Positions 1 through 8,016 of a stretch of 18,883 bases of DNA are shown piece after piece (positions within the stretch are counted from its first letter, which is position 1; each line of letters begins with the position of its first letter). Location: NCBI GenBank assembly GCA_964426155.1, contig CAYROY010000084.1:1-18883 (forward strand). The letters run 5' to 3'. The notes under the pieces are model-generated. The model saw only the letters and a program-made list of their open reading frames with translations, was not told the origin of the DNA and ran no database searches. Origin of the DNA: M55B120 sp964426155 (lineage in GTDB: Bacteria > Actinomycetota > Humimicrobiia > Humimicrobiales > Humimicrobiaceae). Both the position numbers and the translations under genes were made by a program.

Positions 1-1
1 A

Positions 2-688
2 CTGTCCAGAATTATATTCAGGTTTCAGAATTTAATATACCTCTCAAAAAAGCATTATTATATTACCGTTTTTATAATGCTTTTGATAATACTTCTGATT
101 TTTTCTCTGGTTTTTATTAAACAGAAAAGGGAAATTGAAAGCAGGGAAAAAATAGTTAAAAGTTTTTATGAGGATGGTTACAGGGATTATTTAGAGGATG
201 AAGAAATTACCGGTTCAGATGCTGATGCAGATGGGAAAGATAGAGTTATCCTGGTGCATGTATGCGGAGAAGTAGCAAGACCCGGAGTATATGAGTTAGT
301 CGGTGAGACCAGGGTAATGGATCTTATTGATGCCGCTGGTGGTGAAACAGAAGATGCATGTCTTGATTCATTAAACCTTGCACAAAAGGTATTTGACGGA
401 CAGAAGATCTACGTCCCCTCAGGTGAGGAGGTCTCCGCAGGTTTTTTTGGCGGAGATAATTCTTCCGCTGATATGTCTGTGGAAAGTGGATACACGGGGA
501 TTTTGAATATAAATACAGCATCTTTAAAGCAGCTGGAATCCCTGCCGGGGATAGGTCCGGTTATTGGCCAAAATATCATAAACTACAGGTCGACACACGG
601 GCCCTTTGAAACAAAGGAAGATATTATAGGTGTCAACGGTATAGGGATAAAAAAATTCGAGACTATAAAGGACCTTATAGATGTTTAG
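2..688 (+). CDS. comEA: ComEA competence DNA-binding protein (5' end outside window)
   Basis: ComEA is a membrane-anchored double-stranded DNA receptor that passes transforming DNA to the ComEC channel. The frame is open from the first bases of the window. The first ATG (77) lies inside a hydrophobic run of about 20 residues and has no Shine-Dalgarno sequence, so the true start is probably upstream and the gene is cut by the window edge. Numbering from that ATG, residues 1-14 are the second half of the single membrane helix, followed by a charged linker. An SLBB-type domain (about 57-115, with VHVCGEVARPGVYEL) comes next. The C-terminus is a helix-hairpin-helix domain (about 142-203) with NINTASLKQLESLPGIGP and a second hairpin GVNGIGIKKFETI, which bind DNA backbone. 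Order of domains matches Gram-positive ComEA. It is followed 36 bases later by comEC in the same frame. Identity is firm; only the start is uncertain. Confidence 0.9.
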   Translation: MSRIIFRFQNLIYLSKKHYYITVFIMLLIILLIFSLVFIKQKREIESREKIVKSFYEDGYRDYLEDEEITGSDADADGKDRVILVHVCGEVARPGVYELVGETRVMDLIDAAGGETEDACLDSLNLAQKVFDGQKIYVPSGEEVSAGFFGGDNSSADMSVESGYTGILNINTASLKQLESLPGIGPVIGQNIINYRSTHGPFETKEDIIGVNGIGIKKFETIKDLIDV

Positions 689-724
689 TCAGAAGCAGCA
701 TTAAAGCTGGTACGGCATTTTTAT

Positions 725-2320
725 ATGAAAGATTTAAAAGAGTACTGCAATCCGTTTATAGAAACTTTCCAAAAACATTATTATATACTCTGGACCATAT
801 CTTTCGGCTCGGGTATTTATGCGGGTAACAGGATTGCTCCTATTATTAAAATGCCGCAATACTGCTATTATGCAGTAGTTATATTCATGTTTTTTTTCCT
901 TTCTGCATCTTTTTTCTTTTACCTCATAAAAGAGGAAACATACCGGCGTATGCGGATAAAGATCATCTTATTCCCTCTTGTCCTGGTACCGGTCATCATA
1001 CTTTTCTTGACGGGTCTTTTGCAGTCATATCACTGCAGTTCATCTAAGGATGCCATGCAAAATACAGGCACATCAGGTCTCCCTGTAACGGTGTGTATAA
1101 GGGGCAGGGTCACAGGTCATCCAAAAGTCCTTTATGGAGACACCTGTTTTGATTTGTCAGTCAGGCAGCTGCAATATATTCAATCAAGTGAAAAAAAAGA
1201 GATTACGGTAGGTCCCCGGGTTCTTAACGTGAACGTCAGACTGGAAAGTTTCAATCAATTGAATATATCAAGAGATGATTTTATTAAGATAAGGGGAAGA
1301 ATTTATAGCTCAGGTGACAGGATCATTATGAAGTCCCGTAATAGTGATGTGGAAATCATGAAGATAAATAGACCTTATGAGATTATATGGAAATTGAGGC
1401 AGAAGGTATACAGCTGTATAAAAATGACATTTGAAAGATATCTTGGATCCAGTGATGCACATCTGGCAGAGGCTCTTGTTCTGGGTAACAGAGATAGAAT
1501 ATCAGATTATCTTTATGATGCATTCAAAGAAAGCGGTACCGCCCACCTTATAGCGATTTCCGGGATGCACATATCATTTCTTGCACTCATTGTCTACATG
1601 TTTGCAGGAGGCAGGTCGGGAAAGCCGGCGCTTGCAGTACTGATAATAATAATCCTTTTATTATATAATTTTTTAATAGGGTCAAAGGCAAGTGTGGAGA
1701 GGGCGATAATCTGGGCAGTATCTGCAGTAGCTGCTGAAAGCTGGCACAGGGAAAACGCAGCATCACGGTTGCTCTGTATCTCCTTTATTATGCTGCTTGT
1801 CATAAATCCGGGATTTTCAGATGATGCAGGATTCTGGCTTTCGTTTTCAGCCATGTCGGGAATAGTATTTATATATCCTGTTTTCAGAAAGATTTCCAGA
1901 TTGTTTAAAATAACAAAAAAGATAACTGATAATTATTTTGCAGGCACATTAATGGCAGCAATTTCGGTACAGATAGCATGCGGCCCCGTTATTCTCTACT
2001 ACTTTGGAAGTCTGCCTCTTGTCTCGCCTCTGTCAAATGTTTGCATACTGATGTTCTTCTATCCCCTTATATTCATTCTTTTCCTTTCAGCATTTTTAAG
2101 TATCATCTGGCCGCCTGCAGCAGGATTTGTGCTGAAATGCAGCCCGGTTTTATTTGATATTGTAAAAAAGATTGCAGTATTTTTTTCAGGACCCTGGGCT
2201 CCTTCTATTGAAAATATTGTCCCATCGACAGCGCGGCTTTTCATTTACTATTTGCTTTTGTTTTCAACAGCGCTTGCCGCAGAAGCATTAATTGATAAAA
2301 GATTTGATTTTTATAGATAA
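725..2320 (+). CDS. comEC: ComEC/Rec2 DNA uptake channel, short form without metallo-beta-lactamase domain
   Basis: ComEC forms the inner-membrane channel that imports single-stranded DNA in natural transformation. The 531-residue product starts with two or three membrane helices (about 20-105). A soluble DUF4131-like OB-fold region follows (about 115-225; CIRGRVTGHPKV, FIKIRGRIYS). The Competence domain PF03772 runs from about 247 to 510 and carries the family signature ALVLGNRDRIS followed by AHLIAISGMHISFLAL and many helices. Typical ComEC proteins are about 700-800 residues and end in a metallo-beta-lactamase-like nuclease domain; here the protein stops after the last helices and no HxHxDH motif is visible. 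The stop is followed directly by holA, so the missing domain is not encoded next door. The ATG at 725 has no clear Shine-Dalgarno sequence and is 36 bases after comEA, suggesting translational coupling. Confidence 0.9.
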   Translation: MKDLKEYCNPFIETFQKHYYILWTISFGSGIYAGNRIAPIIKMPQYCYYAVVIFMFFFLSASFFFYLIKEETYRRMRIKIILFPLVLVPVIILFLTGLLQSYHCSSSKDAMQNTGTSGLPVTVCIRGRVTGHPKVLYGDTCFDLSVRQLQYIQSSEKKEITVGPRVLNVNVRLESFNQLNISRDDFIKIRGRIYSSGDRIIMKSRNSDVEIMKINRPYEIIWKLRQKVYSCIKMTFERYLGSSDAHLAEALVLGNRDRISDYLYDAFKESGTAHLIAISGMHISFLALIVYMFAGGRSGKPALAVLIIIILLLYNFLIGSKASVERAIIWAVSAVAAESWHRENAASRLLCISFIMLLVINPGFSDDAGFWLSFSAMSGIVFIYPVFRKISRLFKITKKITDNYFAGTLMAAISVQIACGPVILYYFGSLPLVSPLSNVCILMFFYPLIFILFLSAFLSIIWPPAAGFVLKCSPVLFDIVKKIAVFFSGPWAPSIENIVPSTARLFIYYLLLFSTALAAEALIDKRFDFYR

Positions 2321-2373
2321 GTATTGGAGAATTAAAAATAACTTGACGGTAAAATGCTATCCGGGAGTCACAT

Positions 2374-3384
2374 ATCAAAAACCTTAAAAAAGTATATCTT
2401 TATATTAGCAGAAATAAGGAACTGCTTGATAAAAAGCTGGATGAGATAAAAGGACACAGCATTACAGGGGATGCAGATATAAAGTTTTTTGATGCAGAAG
2501 AAAACAGGGATTTGGATGGCTTTGAAGATTTTGTTTCTTCTTCTTCTCTTTTTACATCCAGAAAGATTGCCATAGTAAAGAATATAAACAGGGCTTCATC
2601 TGAAGCCGGCAGGACACTGGAGAGAATATTAACAGGAGAGTTAAGTGCAGATGTGCAGACAGAGGGCAGCCCGCAGCCTGCTGTAGTGTATATATTGACG
2701 GCATCGGATATGAGAATAAACAGGGGTATAAAAGAACTGGTAGAAAAATCTGGTATTGTAAAGAAACTGAAAACTCCCTCACCTGCTGATCTTATGAGCT
2801 GGCTCGAAAAAAAGGCTTCTTCGGATTCGGTATGCTTTGCTGCTGGTGCAAAAGAACTTCTTGTTGAAAATGTAAGTCTGGATATGAAAAGACTTGAAAA
2901 TGAATACAATAAGCTTTTTGAATATATAAGTTCAGAGGATAAAAAGGAAATAGACACCCTTTCTGTAAAAAATCTGGTAAGCAGGTCCTGCTCAATGAAA
3001 ATATTCGATATTGTCGATTATATCGGGCAAAGGGATAAAAATAAAAGTCTGAAAGCACTGGAAGATGTGCTGAGAGAAGATAAGGATCTGCTGGGGTTTG
3101 CAACTCTTGCCCACAGGATGTTTAAAAGCATGCTATATATAAAAACCGGGGGTGGGGTAGCTTCTGCCACAGATTATCTCTCTAAAAATATCAGGACGTC
3201 ACCTTATTTTATAGGCAAAATGGTCAATAAATATATCAAATTTTCAAAAAATTATTCGCTGCCTGAAATAGTAAGTATATTCAATATCTTAAATGATTAT
3301 GATATTGCTGTAAGGAAAGGAGCTTTTGATAGAAGTAAGCTTTCCAAAACTGTGATAGCCAGGATAACGGATATAAGTGTTTGA
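2374..3384 (+). CDS. holA: DNA polymerase III delta subunit (clamp-loader), likely ATC start
   Basis: HolA is the wrench subunit of the clamp loader that opens the beta sliding clamp. Read from 2374 the product is 336 residues, the usual size, starting KNLKKVYLYISRNKELLDKK, which fits the first strand and helix of the AAA+-like domain I. Downstream are VSSSSLFTSRKIAIVKNI, a domain I motif (about 60-77), the domain II boundary region and the helical C-terminal collar domain (about 225-336). No ATG, GTG or TTG exists in this frame between the TAA at 2350 and the TTG at 2512, and starting at the TTG would remove the first 46 conserved residues. A GGGAG at 2363-2367 stands six bases before an ATC codon at 2374, so I place the start there. 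That start is an inference; the function is firm. It lies 53 bases after comEC, as in many bacteria. Confidence 0.85.
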   Translation: MKNLKKVYLYISRNKELLDKKLDEIKGHSITGDADIKFFDAEENRDLDGFEDFVSSSSLFTSRKIAIVKNINRASSEAGRTLERILTGELSADVQTEGSPQPAVVYILTASDMRINRGIKELVEKSGIVKKLKTPSPADLMSWLEKKASSDSVCFAAGAKELLVENVSLDMKRLENEYNKLFEYISSEDKKEIDTLSVKNLVSRSCSMKIFDIVDYIGQRDKNKSLKALEDVLREDKDLLGFATLAHRMFKSMLYIKTGGGVASATDYLSKNIRTSPYFIGKMVNKYIKFSKNYSLPEIVSIFNILNDYDIAVRKGAFDRSKLSKTVIARITDISV

Positions 3385-3411
3385 AAAACGGCTGTAAATA
3401 TCTTTAAGCCG
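3384..3411 (-). terminator. Intrinsic terminator of rpsT (possibly also serving holA)
   Basis: CGGCT (3389-3393) pairs with AGCCG (3407-3411). Read on the minus strand the hairpin is followed by five T residues and lies just after the rpsT stop, a standard rho-independent layout. On the plus strand it also follows the holA stop, but the tail there is less T-rich. Confidence 0.6.
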
Positions 3412-3419
3412 GTAATTTA

Positions 3420-3686
3420 TTACTTCTTTATACTGTTTAAAAGTTTTGATGCGCTGGATTTTTTATTGGCAGCGTAATTTTTATGTACAGCACTGTTTTT
3501 AACAGCCTTATCCAGGGCTTTGTTTAACTTATTCAGCGCCTCCTGTGCTTTCTGCGCATCTTTGGATTCTACCATTTCTATAAGATCTTTCTGAGTGGTC
3601 TTTATTCTGGATTTCAGAACCCTGTTTTTTAATGTCCTTTTTTTATTCTGTTTATCCCTTTTTATCTGGGATTTAATATTCGGCAT
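3420..3686 (-). CDS. rpsT: 30S ribosomal protein S20
   Basis: S20 is a primary 16S rRNA-binding protein of the small subunit. The 88-residue basic product begins MPNIKSQIKRDKQNKKRTLK and contains the helical Lys/Arg-rich pattern of the family, ending in ANKKSSASKLLNSIKK. The open frame extends 12 codons further upstream, but the ATG at 3686 is chosen because GGAGGAAAT lies about five bases before it and family members start MPNIKS. It is encoded opposite to its neighbours between holA and murJ, a position seen in many Gram-positive genomes. Nothing is unusual about the protein. Confidence 0.97.
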   Translation of the reverse strand: MPNIKSQIKRDKQNKKRTLKNRVLKSRIKTTQKDLIEMVESKDAQKAQEALNKLNKALDKAVKNSAVHKNYAANKKSSASKLLNSIKK

Positions 3687-3732
3687 CAGTATTTCCTCCA
3701 AAAAATTAAGTCTACATGGCAAACGAAGATAA

Positions 3733-3738
3733 ATTTTA
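3733..3738 (-). promoter_or_regulatory. Possible -10 box for rpsT
   Basis: On the minus strand TAAAAT lies about 47 bases upstream of the rpsT ATG. The matching -35 region is T-rich and poor. It is a plausible start point in the only upstream space available, but AT richness makes chance matches likely. Confidence 0.3.
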
Positions 3739-3785
3739 GCACTTTTTTAGATAAATAAAAACATTTATTATTGGCTTAATTTAGA

Positions 3786-3794
3786 TGTTATAAT
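3786..3794 (+). promoter_or_regulatory. Extended -10 promoter for murJ-lepA
   Basis: The sequence TGTTATAAT is a perfect TGn-TATAAT extended -10 element. The -35 region (about 3765-3770, TTATTA) is weak, as is common for extended -10 promoters. Transcription would start near 3801, giving a leader of about 33 bases before the murJ ATG. Confidence 0.6.
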
Positions 3795-3833
3795 ACAATC
3801 CTTGAATAAAAAAAGCCTTAAAAAGATGTATTT

Positions 3834-5423
3834 ATGAATGAAGATTACCTGATTTCCAGGAAAAGGATATTTTCGGCCACCCTTTTTGTAGTGATTGCGA
3901 TACTCCTGTCAAAGCTCTCCGGGCTTGCAAGGGATCAGATAATGGCAGGTTTTTTCGGACTCAATTATGATGTCGATGCTTTCACCTGGGCATATTTTAT
4001 TCCCAATCTATTCAGGATCCTTTTTGCAGAGTCGCTGATCGTAGCAGCTTTCATACCGATTTATTCGCTCTATCTGAAGAAGAAAAATTATGAGGATGCG
4101 AAGATCTTTGTCAGCTCAATGACAAATATAATGCTTATTTTATTTGTTGTAATTGCTGCTCTTATATTTATCCTGTCCCCTCAGATAGGGAGGCTCCTGT
4201 CAGGGATTTCAGGCAATAATATGGATATAACAAAATTTGTTGTGATGAACAGGATAATGATATTTTCTCTGGTACTTCTCAGCCTTTCTGGGCTGGCCAC
4301 CGGTATACTTAATTCACACAACATTTTTACGGTGCCTTCACTGGCCCCCTTTATGCTTAATATAGTAACTATAATATGTGTGGTATTCCTTTTCAGGGAT
4401 ATGGGTATATATTCAATGGCGCTGGGGGTTATGATAGGATCAGTTCTCCATCTGTTGATACAGTTCCCGCAGCTTAAGGCTTCAAAACTTGTTTACAAAC
4501 CGGCTATTGATTTTAAACATAAGGGGATAAAGGAGATATTCTCGCTTATGTTTCCCATACTTTTGAGCCTGGGCGCCGTTCAGCTCAATAACAGCATCGA
4601 CAATTTTTTTGCCCTTAATCTCGGGGCCGGGAATACTACTGCTCTGACACTTTCCTGGAGGGTAGCAAATCTTCCGCTGGGAGTATTCTCAGTTGCGGTT
4701 GTCACGGTGCTCTATCCGCTCCTTTCGAGACAGGCTGCAGAAAATAATATGGAAGGCATCAAGGAAAGCTTCTCCCTGGGGATAAGGGAAATAGGCTATG
4801 TGATGGTACCAGCTTCATGCGGTCTGGTGATCCTTTCTTACCCTGTGATAAAGGTTCTTTTTGAGCACTATAATTTTGTCTCACAGGATACGGCCAGAGT
4901 CTCTTTCATACTTATATTCCACAGTCTCGGGCTGGTGTTTTTCGGCCTGCTTATGATACTTAACCGTATTTTCTATTCTTTTAAGAATGTAAAGACTCCC
5001 CTTAAGGTAGCAGGTGTTTCCATCCTTATAAATCTGCTGCTGGACTGGATACTGGTAAAGTTCATGGGTGCCGGAGGTCTTGCCCTTTCAACTACGCTCG
5101 TAGCAATTTTTAATGTCACGGTACTGCTTATAATCCTCAGAAAAAATATAGGAGAACTTGGGGCGGCAAGGATAATAAGGTCATACTACAAAATACTGGC
5201 ATCCTCGGCCATAATGAGCGGTGCAGTCTATATTATCTGGAGGTATACTTCTCCTTATGCATACAGAAATATTTTCTGGCTCATAGGCATACTGGCTGGA
5301 ATAATAATACTGGGCAGCGGAGTCTATGCGGGGATCACTGTCCTTTTAAGGATGGATGAAGTAAGATTTGTAATAAATATTCTGGGGGGCCGCAGAAGCA
5401 GGCCCCCGGGAGATGGCAGATAG
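3834..5423 (+). CDS. murJ: MurJ/MviN-type lipid II flippase
   Basis: MurJ flips the peptidoglycan precursor lipid II across the cytoplasmic membrane. The 529-residue protein is almost entirely membrane-embedded, with about 14 predicted helices. It shows MOP-superfamily MviN features: SKLSGLARDQIMAGFFGLN near the N-terminus (about 20-40), ADAFTWAYFIPNLFRILFAE-like segment (44-65), and a central FPILLSLGAVQLNNSIDNFF region (about 235-255). The C-terminal extension RRSRPPGDGR is basic. The start ATG at 3834 has little Shine-Dalgarno sequence but gives the expected N-terminus; the transcript leader from the extended -10 promoter would be short. Its stop is one base before the favoured lepA start, so the two genes are almost certainly cotranscribed. 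Other MOP exporters, such as polysaccharide transporters, are less likely because of the RDxxxAxxFG pattern. Confidence 0.92.
   Translation: MNEDYLISRKRIFSATLFVVIAILLSKLSGLARDQIMAGFFGLNYDVDAFTWAYFIPNLFRILFAESLIVAAFIPIYSLYLKKKNYEDAKIFVSSMTNIMLILFVVIAALIFILSPQIGRLLSGISGNNMDITKFVVMNRIMIFSLVLLSLSGLATGILNSHNIFTVPSLAPFMLNIVTIICVVFLFRDMGIYSMALGVMIGSVLHLLIQFPQLKASKLVYKPAIDFKHKGIKEIFSLMFPILLSLGAVQLNNSIDNFFALNLGAGNTTALTLSWRVANLPLGVFSVAVVTVLYPLLSRQAAENNMEGIKESFSLGIREIGYVMVPASCGLVILSYPVIKVLFEHYNFVSQDTARVSFILIFHSLGLVFFGLLMILNRIFYSFKNVKTPLKVAGVSILINLLLDWILVKFMGAGGLALSTTLVAIFNVTVLLIILRKNIGELGAARIIRSYYKILASSAIMSGAVYIIWRYTSPYAYRNIFWLIGILAGIIILGSGVYAGITVLLRMDEVRFVINILGGRRSRPPGDGR
5385..5407 (+). other. G/C hairpin at the murJ-lepA junction
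   Basis: GGGGGCC (5385-5391) pairs perfectly with GGCCCCC (5401-5407) around a 9-base loop, inside the last codons of murJ and directly before the GGGAG (5408-5412) that would serve lepA. It has no T-tract, so it is not a terminator. It may couple lepA translation to passage of ribosomes through the end of murJ. Confidence 0.45.
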
Positions 5424-5424
5424 G

Positions 5425-7233
5425 ATGACGGATAAAAACCTTATAAGAAACTTCTCAATAATCGCCCACATAGACCATGGCAAGTCCACTCTTGCAGACA
5501 GGATACTTGAGATCACCAGTACGGTGAGTAAGAGAGAGATGCTGGATCAATACCTTGATGATATGGATATTGAGAGGGAGAGGGGTATAACCATAAAAGC
5601 GCATGCAGTCAGGGTGCTTTATAAAAATAAGCCGGACGGCAAAGAGTATATATTTAATCTGATAGATACACCCGGACATGTGGACTTTACATATGAGGTC
5701 TCGCGCAGTCTCGCCGCCTGCGAGGGTGCAATACTGGTGGTGGATGCCACCCAGGGCATACAGGCGCAGACACTTGCAAATGTGTACCTGGCAATAGGAG
5801 GGGACCTGGAGATCATACCGGTAATAAACAAGATAGACTTAAAGAGTGCAAGAGCAGATGAAGTGGCCGAGGAGCTTGGAAAGATACTGGGAATAAACAA
5901 AGATGAGATACTGCTGGTGAGTGCAAAGACAGGAGAGGGTATAGAGCAGGTCCTTGAAAGTATAATAAGATCTATACCTCCGCCGCGGGGGGATGAAGAA
6001 GGTCCCCTGCGGGCACTTGTCTTTGACAGCCAGTACAATTCATACAGGGGAGTCGTAGCGCTTATAAGGGTTGTAAACGGTAAGATTGCCGCAGGCATGA
6101 AGGTCAGGTTTATGGCCGAGAATATAATATCGGATGTAGAAGAAGTGGGGATATTCGGACCCGGTATGATAAAAAAGCCTTCTCTCTCAGCAGGCGAGGT
6201 GGGGTATTTGATCACAGGGATAAAGGAAGTAGAGCATATTGTAGTAGGAGATACAGTAACTTCATTTTCAGAACCTTCAGATTCTGCCCTCCCCGGTTAT
6301 AAAAAGCCCAGGCCTATGGTCTATTCCGGTCTTTTCCCCATGGAAGGCGGAGATTATGAAGACTTAAGGGATGCCCTGGGGAAGCTGGCTCTAAGCGATT
6401 CATCTCTGGACTTTGTACCGGAAGTATCAAATGCTCTTGGTTTCGGCTTCAGGTGCGGTTTTCTGGGCCTTCTTCATATGGAGATAATAAAAGAGAGGCT
6501 GAAAAGAGAATACGGGCTAAGGCTTATAAGTACTTCCCCCAATGTGGCATACAGGATAACTTTAAGCGACGGCGTGGTAAGGGAAGTAAAGAGGCCTTCT
6601 GATTTTCCCGAACAGGAAAAGATCGAAGACATACAGGAGCCTTACACGAAAGTTACTATTATAAGCCCGAAAGAACATATTGGAAAGATAATGAAACTGG
6701 TGGAATCAAAAAGAGGGGATTTTATAGATATGGTATATATTTCCATGGAAAGGGTAGAACTGACCTACATCATGCCGCTTTCAGAGATAATAGTGGATTT
6801 TTTTGACCGTCTAAAATCAATATCCTCAGGATATGCCTCTCTGGACTATGAAGTAAAAGAGTACCGGAAGTCCGAGCTTGTCAAACTCGATATACTTGTT
6901 GCTGGTGAAAGAGTGGATGAATTGTCAGTTATAACTCATAAGGATAACGCCTATCATATCGGCAGGGAGCTTTCATCAAGGTTGAGAAAAGTCGTGCCCC
7001 GGCAGAACTTTGAGGTATCAATACAGGCAGCTATAGGCAAGAGGATAATAGCAAAAGAAAGGATAGCTCCCTATAGAAAAGATGTGACATCCGGGCTTTA
7101 CGGCGGAGATGTGACAAGAAAACGCAAGGTACTTGAAAAACAGAAGGAAGGCAAAAAGAGGATGAAAAAAATCGGCAGGGTCGAGATACCTGATGATGCC
7201 TTTATGAGCTTTTATGAGATAAGCCGGGAGTGA
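5425..7233 (+). CDS. lepA: Elongation factor 4 (LepA) GTPase
   Basis: LepA is a ribosome-associated translational GTPase that back-translocates stalled ribosomes or assists 30S assembly. The 602-residue product has the G1 motif AHIDHGKST (14-22), G2 region RERGITIKAHAV (51-62), G3 DTPGH (81-85), G4 NKID (135-138) and G5 SAK. Domain II, the EF-G-like domain III/V and the LepA-specific C-terminal domain (KRKVLEKQKEGKKRMKKIG) follow in order. Length matches the family. Two in-frame ATGs compete: 5413, overlapping murJ by 11 bases with the GGGAG immediately adjacent, and 5425, one base after the murJ stop with GGGAG 12 bases upstream. I prefer 5425 because the N-terminus then reads MTDKNLIRNFSIIAHIDHGK, as in homologues. 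The hemW gene that often follows lepA is absent. Confidence 0.97.
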   Translation: MTDKNLIRNFSIIAHIDHGKSTLADRILEITSTVSKREMLDQYLDDMDIERERGITIKAHAVRVLYKNKPDGKEYIFNLIDTPGHVDFTYEVSRSLAACEGAILVVDATQGIQAQTLANVYLAIGGDLEIIPVINKIDLKSARADEVAEELGKILGINKDEILLVSAKTGEGIEQVLESIIRSIPPPRGDEEGPLRALVFDSQYNSYRGVVALIRVVNGKIAAGMKVRFMAENIISDVEEVGIFGPGMIKKPSLSAGEVGYLITGIKEVEHIVVGDTVTSFSEPSDSALPGYKKPRPMVYSGLFPMEGGDYEDLRDALGKLALSDSSLDFVPEVSNALGFGFRCGFLGLLHMEIIKERLKREYGLRLISTSPNVAYRITLSDGVVREVKRPSDFPEQEKIEDIQEPYTKVTIISPKEHIGKIMKLVESKRGDFIDMVYISMERVELTYIMPLSEIIVDFFDRLKSISSGYASLDYEVKEYRKSELVKLDILVAGERVDELSVITHKDNAYHIGRELSSRLRKVVPRQNFEVSIQAAIGKRIIAKERIAPYRKDVTSGLYGGDVTRKRKVLEKQKEGKKRMKKIGRVEIPDDAFMSFYEISRE

Positions 7234-7360
7234 ATATAATAAATTCACAGGGAGTATATTTAAAAATAAATTCTATTATGTGTTTTATTTTAGTAAAATA
7301 TAGGATAAATTTTAAGGGTTTGCAAACAATATGGTTTTAAACACCGGAAAAGGAGAAAAT

Positions 7361-7945
7361 ATGAAAAGGCTGTTGGCTATAGTTGCGGTAGTTGCATCCG
7401 CAATCATGATAATAGTATTTACGGCAGGGTGCGTTGGCCAGAAGATAGCAGAAAAATTAACTGAAGAAACTATCGAAAGGGCTATAGAAAAAGAAAGCGG
7501 TGAAGATGTGGAGATAGATCTTGATGAAGGCAGTATGACGGTAGATACCGGTGAAGGGCAGGTTAATATAGACAGTGACGGAGAATCGATGGAGATCCAG
7601 ACCGATGATGGAAAAGCTGAATTCGGGACCGGTGCGGATCTGCCCGAAGATTTCCCCGGAGACGTGCCGCTGTACAGCGATATGGAGATAACAACTTCAT
7701 GGAAGAGCTCTGAAGGAGACAAAACAAATTATTCCATAACAGCAGTTTCTGAAAAGGGCGTTGATGAGATATTCGGCTGGTATAAAGATAATCTTGGCGG
7801 CTGGGAGATAAGCGGAGAATTTTCTCTTGATACAGAAGAAGGAAAGACGTCTTCATTTAATGCTGCAAAGGGAGAAGTAGAGATGACCATGATGATAATG
7901 GAAACCGAGGAGGGAACAACAATTGTACAGTCTGTTACAGAATAA
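7361..7945 (+). CDS. Lipoprotein of unknown function with nonapeptide beta repeats
   Basis: I do not recognise a named family. The 194-residue product begins MKRLLAIVAVVASAIMIIVF followed by the lipobox TAGC, with the lipidated cysteine at residue 24, so it should be anchored to the outer face of the membrane. A short amphipathic, coiled-coil-like helix (about 27-45) is followed by four to five tandem nine-residue units (about 50-94; for example VEIDLDEGS, VNIDSDGES, MEIQTDDGK). These are rich in Asp, Glu and Gly, with alternating hydrophobic residues, suggesting a small beta ladder. A C-terminal domain begins DLPEDFPGDVPLYSD and contains IFGWYKDNLGGWEISG, a pattern I associate with uncharacterised Gram-positive lipoproteins. 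The frame opens upstream at 7331, but AAAAGGAG five bases before 7361 fixes the start. It is strongly acidic and appears to be monocistronic. Confidence 0.8.
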   Translation: MKRLLAIVAVVASAIMIIVFTAGCVGQKIAEKLTEETIERAIEKESGEDVEIDLDEGSMTVDTGEGQVNIDSDGESMEIQTDDGKAEFGTGADLPEDFPGDVPLYSDMEITTSWKSSEGDKTNYSITAVSEKGVDEIFGWYKDNLGGWEISGEFSLDTEEGKTSSFNAAKGEVEMTMMIMETEEGTTIVQSVTE

Positions 7946-8016
7946 AAATTTTACATATTATGAAACGGCAGTGAAATAAAAATGTTCAGGTATGTTAGAA
8001 TGGCAGAGCAGGTATA

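Noticed and set aside
2343..2371. TTGACG as a -35 box for a holA promoter
   Set aside because: No -10-like sequence lies 16-18 bases downstream; holA is more likely transcribed from upstream with comEC.
2400..2957. Long minus-strand open frame opposite holA, and similar frames opposite lepA, fhs and folD
   Set aside because: They are Ser/Pro-rich low-complexity products antisense to confidently assigned genes and have no recognisable domains.
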